The position numbers and the translations under genes are program-made. This document shows, piece by piece, positions 35,558 to 38,811 of a stretch of 38,811 nucleotides of DNA (position 1 is the stretch's first letter; each line of letters opens with the position of its first letter). The notes below the pieces were generated by a model that was given only the letters and a program-made list of their open reading frames with translations, was not told where the DNA came from and made no database searches. Origin of the DNA: Acidobacteriia bacterium UBA6623. GTDB taxonomy: Bacteria; Acidobacteriota; Terriglobia; Bryobacterales; UBA6623. The stretch is taken from assembly GCA_002433055.1 (NCBI GenBank), contig DJHJ01000010.1:1-38811 (forward strand), read 5' to 3'.

Positions 35558-36772
35558 ATGGGAGTCTTGGGCCTCATATTCATATTAGTTGTGGCCTATT
35601 CCCTTTCTCTGAATCGAAGAGAGATACGACTACGTTTGGTTGTGTGGGGTCTCGGGCTTCAGTTTCTTCTCGCATTTTTAGTATTGAAAACCCCTTTCGG
35701 GAAAATCTTTCATGTAGTCGGCCAGATCATAAATCGGTCCATGATTTACGCTGAACAAGGTAGCGTTTTTGTGTTTGGAGACCTAGCGAAACTCGATGGC
35801 CCTGCGGGTTCTATCTTCGCGTTTCAGGTCCTACCGTTGATACTTTTTGTTTCGGCACTTTTCGCCGTGCTTTATCACTTACGTTTTATGCAACTTGTTG
35901 TCAAGGGCATCGCCGTAGTGATGCAGCGCCTTATGGGGACAAGCGGCGCTGAATCATTGAATGTTGCGGCGAATATTTTTATGGGTCAATCTGAAGCACC
36001 ATTAACAATTCGCCCATATCTTGCTCGCTTAACGCGATCGGAACTAATGACTGTGATGACCGGAGGGATGGCGACGATTTCAGGGGCTCTGCTAGTCGCT
36101 TATGTGCGTATTGGTGGTGTTCCAGCAGAACATCTTGTGACCGCTGTAGTTATGACTGCACCAGCCTGTATTCTGCTAGCCAAGATGATTGTTCCAGAAA
36201 TTGAAACACCCGAGACTCTAGGCTGTGTCCCAAAGAATGATGACCAAGAGGATGTCAATGTTGTTGATGCTGTGGCTCGTGGGACGAGTGAAGGGCTTTA
36301 TCTGGCTCTAAACGTCGGAGCTATGCTAATTGCCTTTGTCGGCTTGATTGCTCTTTCAAACGGTTTACTTAGTTGGATCACGGAACTACCTGGATTTGAT
36401 TTTGTCCCATCCAGTCTGGAGCATTTTTTTGGGATGCTCTTTTCACCCGCAGCGTGGTTGCTTGGTGTTCCTTGGAAAGATGCTTCAACGGTTGGAAATT
36501 TGTTAGGGACGCGCATGGTATTAAACGAGTTTGTCGCCTACGCGCAGTTGGGATCCATTCGTGAAACTCTCGATCCAAAATCAGTTTTAATCGCCAGTTA
36601 TGCTCTATGTGGTTTTGCGAATTTCGGTTCCGTTGGTATTCAGGTTGGAGGTATCGGATCACTGATTCCAGAACGCCGCCATGAGTTGGCAAAGCTTGGT
36701 TTTCGGGCTATGCTGGCGGGCACGATGGCAAACTTTATGACTGCCTGCATTGCCGGCTTAATTATCCGGTAA
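35558..36772 (+). CDS. Concentrative nucleoside transporter (NupC/CNT family)
   Basis: An inner-membrane H+- or Na+-coupled nucleoside importer of about 404 aa with 8-10 hydrophobic segments. Family motifs: NIFMGQSEAPLTIRPYL (nucleoside-binding helical hairpin), a second hairpin and MVLNEFVAYAQL, and SYALCGFANFGSVGIQ near the C-terminus. The start at ATG 35558 (MGVLGLIF) matches where CNT proteins usually begin; an in-frame TTG at 35534 would add 8 residues and has no ribosome binding site. It likely supplies pyrimidine nucleosides to the phosphorylase encoded just upstream. It is convergent with ilvD, with only 14 bp between stops. Confidence 0.92.
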   Translation: MGVLGLIFILVVAYSLSLNRREIRLRLVVWGLGLQFLLAFLVLKTPFGKIFHVVGQIINRSMIYAEQGSVFVFGDLAKLDGPAGSIFAFQVLPLILFVSALFAVLYHLRFMQLVVKGIAVVMQRLMGTSGAESLNVAANIFMGQSEAPLTIRPYLARLTRSELMTVMTGGMATISGALLVAYVRIGGVPAEHLVTAVVMTAPACILLAKMIVPEIETPETLGCVPKNDDQEDVNVVDAVARGTSEGLYLALNVGAMLIAFVGLIALSNGLLSWITELPGFDFVPSSLEHFFGMLFSPAAWLLGVPWKDASTVGNLLGTRMVLNEFVAYAQLGSIRETLDPKSVLIASYALCGFANFGSVGIQVGGIGSLIPERRHELAKLGFRAMLAGTMANFMTACIAGLIIR

Positions 36773-36786
36773 AGCCAAATTTTCAC

Positions 36787-38469
36787 CTATTGGTCAGCCT
36801 GAGTCACAGCACCCTGTGCTGCTGATGAAACTAGTGCAGCATACTTCGCAAAGACACCGCTGGTATACCGTGTTTTGGGTGCCTTCCACGATGCCAGTCT
36901 CTGTTTGATTGCATCATCATCAAGCTCAACTTCGAGACAGCGTTTGTCTACATCTATGACAATAGTATCGCCGTTTTGCAGAGCCGCTATTGGGCCGCCA
37001 CGAAATGCCTCCGGTGCTACGTGGCCGATCATAACACCTCGAGTCGCCCCACTGAAGCGCCCGTCAGTCATAAGAGCCACACTTTCACCTAGCCCTTCTC
37101 CAACGATGGCGGCGGTTACACCCAACATTTCTCGCATGCCGGGGCCGCCAGCGGGGCCCTCGTAGCGAATTACCATTACGTCACCGGCATGAATTTTCTT
37201 TTCTGTTACGGCACGCATAGCCTCTTCTTCGTTGTCAAAGACGCATGCGGGACCACGGTGATAACTGCGCTCATGGCCAGCCACCTTAAGCACGCAACCA
37301 TCCGGAGCAAGGTTACCTTTGAGAATTACTAGACCACCTGTAGGTTTGATTGGGTTGGCAACGGCGCGAATGACATCTTGCCCTTCATTTTCTGAAGCTG
37401 TAGCGGAAGCTTCAGCAAGTGTTTTTCCTGTGATGGTTTTTTGCGATCCATCCGCATAACCTCCTTCGACCAGTCGTTTAGCTATTAGTTGGATACCACC
37501 AGCCTGGTCCACATCTGCAGCAACGTACTTTCCGCCGGGTTTCAGGTCCACAAGTAGAGGTGTGCGGCGACTGATATCATCGAAGTCTTCTATCGAAAGC
37601 TTGACACCGGCATCACGTGCTATTGCTAAAAGATGTAAAACGGCATTGGTGGATCCACCAGTAGCAGCTACGCTAGCGATGGCATTCTCAAATGATTTGC
37701 GGGTTAAGATGTCTCTGGGACGGAGATTTGCCCGCAGGGCATTCATGACTATCTCTCCAGCATGAACCCCAACAGCATTTTTTCGTTCATCGGTCGCTGG
37801 GACACTTGCGCTACCGATTGGTGATAACCCTATCACTTCCATAACCGTTGCCATTGTGTTGGCTGTGTATTGGCCACCGCAAGCACCAGCTCCAGGGCAA
37901 GCTACGTTCTCGAGCTCCAACAATTCAGCATCACTCATCTTGCCGGCAGCGTGGCGCCCGACAGCTTCAAAAACGTCTTGGATTGTTACATCTTTGTTTT
38001 GAAAGCGCCCGGGCATGATCGATCCGCCATACAAAAGGACAGAAGGAATATCGAGTCGCGCCAAGGCCATTGCCCCTGCAGGGATGGTCTTATCACAGGC
38101 GACAAGCGTGATCATTGCATCGAACATGTAGCCTCGCCCTGTGAGTTCTATAGAATCAGCTATTAGTTCTCGGCTAACCAGTGAGGCCTTCATACCTTCT
38201 GTGCCCATTGTTACGCCATCGCTGATAGCGATCGTATTGAACTCCATTGGCGTACCTCCAGCAGCCCGGACACCCTCCTTGACTTTAACGGCCAGCTCGC
38301 GGAGGTTAAAGTTACATGGCATGGTCTCGATCCAAGTGTTAGCAATACCAACAATTGGTTTGGCGAGATCGTCGTCTGTAAAGCCGATGGCCTTTAGCAT
38401 CGAGCGCGCCGGGGCGCGGTCACGACCATCAGTAATATTGCTGCTAGCATGTTTTAACGGGTTTGACAT
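36787..38469 (-). CDS. ilvD: Dihydroxy-acid dehydratase
   Basis: Dehydrates 2,3-dihydroxy-3-methylvalerate and -isovalerate to the keto acids of isoleucine and valine synthesis. Iron-sulfur ligands are visible as C52 (METMPCNFNLR-type segment), C125 (VACDKTIPAG) and C196 (GAGACGGQYTANTM), the set seen in [2Fe-2S] members. D82 (ISDG) and K127 lie at the Mg site. The 560-aa length is canonical. It is cytoplasmic. The ATG at 38469 is 135 bp from the rnpB palindrome on the opposite strand. No other ilv or leu genes are nearby, so it stands apart from the pathway operon. Confidence 0.96.
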   Translation of the reverse strand: MSNPLKHASSNITDGRDRAPARSMLKAIGFTDDDLAKPIVGIANTWIETMPCNFNLRELAVKVKEGVRAAGGTPMEFNTIAISDGVTMGTEGMKASLVSRELIADSIELTGRGYMFDAMITLVACDKTIPAGAMALARLDIPSVLLYGGSIMPGRFQNKDVTIQDVFEAVGRHAAGKMSDAELLELENVACPGAGACGGQYTANTMATVMEVIGLSPIGSASVPATDERKNAVGVHAGEIVMNALRANLRPRDILTRKSFENAIASVAATGGSTNAVLHLLAIARDAGVKLSIEDFDDISRRTPLLVDLKPGGKYVAADVDQAGGIQLIAKRLVEGGYADGSQKTITGKTLAEASATASENEGQDVIRAVANPIKPTGGLVILKGNLAPDGCVLKVAGHERSYHRGPACVFDNEEEAMRAVTEKKIHAGDVMVIRYEGPAGGPGMREMLGVTAAIVGEGLGESVALMTDGRFSGATRGVMIGHVAPEAFRGGPIAALQNGDTIVIDVDKRCLEVELDDDAIKQRLASWKAPKTRYTSGVFAKYAALVSSAAQGAVTQADQ

Positions 38470-38604
38470 GAAGAACTCCCACTGTTACGGCTCCACTATT
38501 TTACCGTAATGAGGAGCTAGTTCTGAGCACCGATGTTCTTACTCGTGGCAAGGACAACCCTCGTGGTGTCTGGCCACTGGTAACTACAGGTTGAACCGGG
38601 ACAC

Positions 38605-38624
38605 ATTGTAAGCGGTGTTACAAT
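38605..38624. promoter_or_regulatory. Palindrome overlapping the rnpB -10 box
   Basis: ATTGTAA (38605-38611) and TTACAAT (38618-38624) form a perfect 7-bp inverted repeat around GCGGTG. The right arm contains TACAAT (38619-38624), the best -10 candidate for rnpB, about 10 nt before the RNA start. No good -35 stands 16-18 nt upstream; TTGAAC at 38591 is 22 nt away. Confidence 0.45.
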
Positions 38625-38627
38625 CAG

Positions 38628-38811
38628 GTCGGGTTTGCCGGACTGACAGCCGCCGCGTCTTTTAGACGGGGAGGAAAGTCCGGTCTCCACAGGGTAGCGT
38701 GCCGGTTAACGGCCGGGAGGTCACCCTCAAAGGGTGGCTTACGGAAAGTGCCGCAGAAAATATACCGCCGTGCCTTTGTGCACGGTAAGGGTGAAAAGGT
38801 GTGGTAAGAGC
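38628..38811 (+). ncRNA. rnpB: RNase P RNA (bacterial class A), 5' part
   Basis: Catalytic RNA that trims tRNA 5' ends. Conserved core elements are readable: GACAGCCGCCGC near the 5' end, GGGGAGGAAAGTCCGG with the P4 core, GTGCCGGTTAACGGC (P-loop region), GCAGAAAATATACCGCC, and AAGGGTGAAAAGGTG followed by GGTAAGAGC at the window edge. The 3' part, including the distal half of P4, lies beyond the window. The 5' end is estimated by alignment with E. coli M1 RNA and may be off by several bases. Confidence 0.93.

Noticed and set aside
1..38811. Phage, transposon, CRISPR or toxin-antitoxin elements
   Set aside because: No transposase, integrase, direct-repeat array or toxin-antitoxin pair was seen; the tail-sheath-like repeats are within one host-type secreted protein.

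Overview
The window reads as chromosomal DNA from an uncultured bacterium, most likely Acidobacteriota. The best clue is the large secreted protein at 14529-18107. It carries a split version of the C-terminal domain first described from Solibacter (TIGR03437) behind an NHL-type beta-propeller. Two DUF1549/DUF1553 cytochrome-like proteins and a DUF1501 protein fit Acidobacteriota, but also Planctomycetota and Verrucomicrobiota. Housekeeping genes (carAB, ribH-nusB, lepB, surE, ilvD, rnpB, two tRNAs) show this is core genome. I saw no phage, insertion sequence, CRISPR array or plasmid functions.

Layout. 1-5000: a minus-strand pair, a secreted PSCyt1/DUF1549/DUF1553 protein followed 18 nt later by a Tat-exported DUF1501 protein. 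5070-5630: a small secreted protein and tRNA-Val(CAC). 5774-10526: an M20 peptidase, then plus-strand Gfo/Idh/MocA oxidoreductase, thiol peroxidase and an Fsr-like MFS exporter. 10577-13093: a second, orphan DUF1549/DUF1553 protein with Ig-like domains. 13280-18107: a cupin, an SDR lacking the catalytic Tyr and Lys, and the giant propeller protein. 18206-24563, minus strand: ribH-nusB and lepB-carA-carB. 24681-25595: a GT2 glycosyltransferase and a DUF2061 protein whose stop codons abut.

25806-29005 is the most interesting stretch. A consensus sigma-70 promoter (TTGACA, 18 nt, TATAAT) is followed by a palindrome with perfect 9-bp arms that covers the likely transcription start, the Shine-Dalgarno sequence and the first two bases of the ATG. 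Behind it are three tightly packed genes: an outer-membrane porin, a stand-alone periplasmic CuA-type cupredoxin and a di-heme oxidoreductase (DUF1111). The di-heme gene contains a 140-bp inverted repeat (136/140 identical). Its own coding sequence has been copied backwards into the linker after its signal peptide.

29106-38811: surE and an FAD oxidase (minus), an oxalate-CoA-ligase-like enzyme, tRNA-Met, an inositol-monophosphatase-family enzyme, a pyrimidine nucleoside phosphorylase followed by a concentrative nucleoside transporter (a salvage unit), ilvD (minus) and the 5' part of RNase P RNA, cut by the window end. A palindrome overlaps the putative rnpB -10 box.

All calls come from reading the sequence and recalled family features. 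No database search was run.
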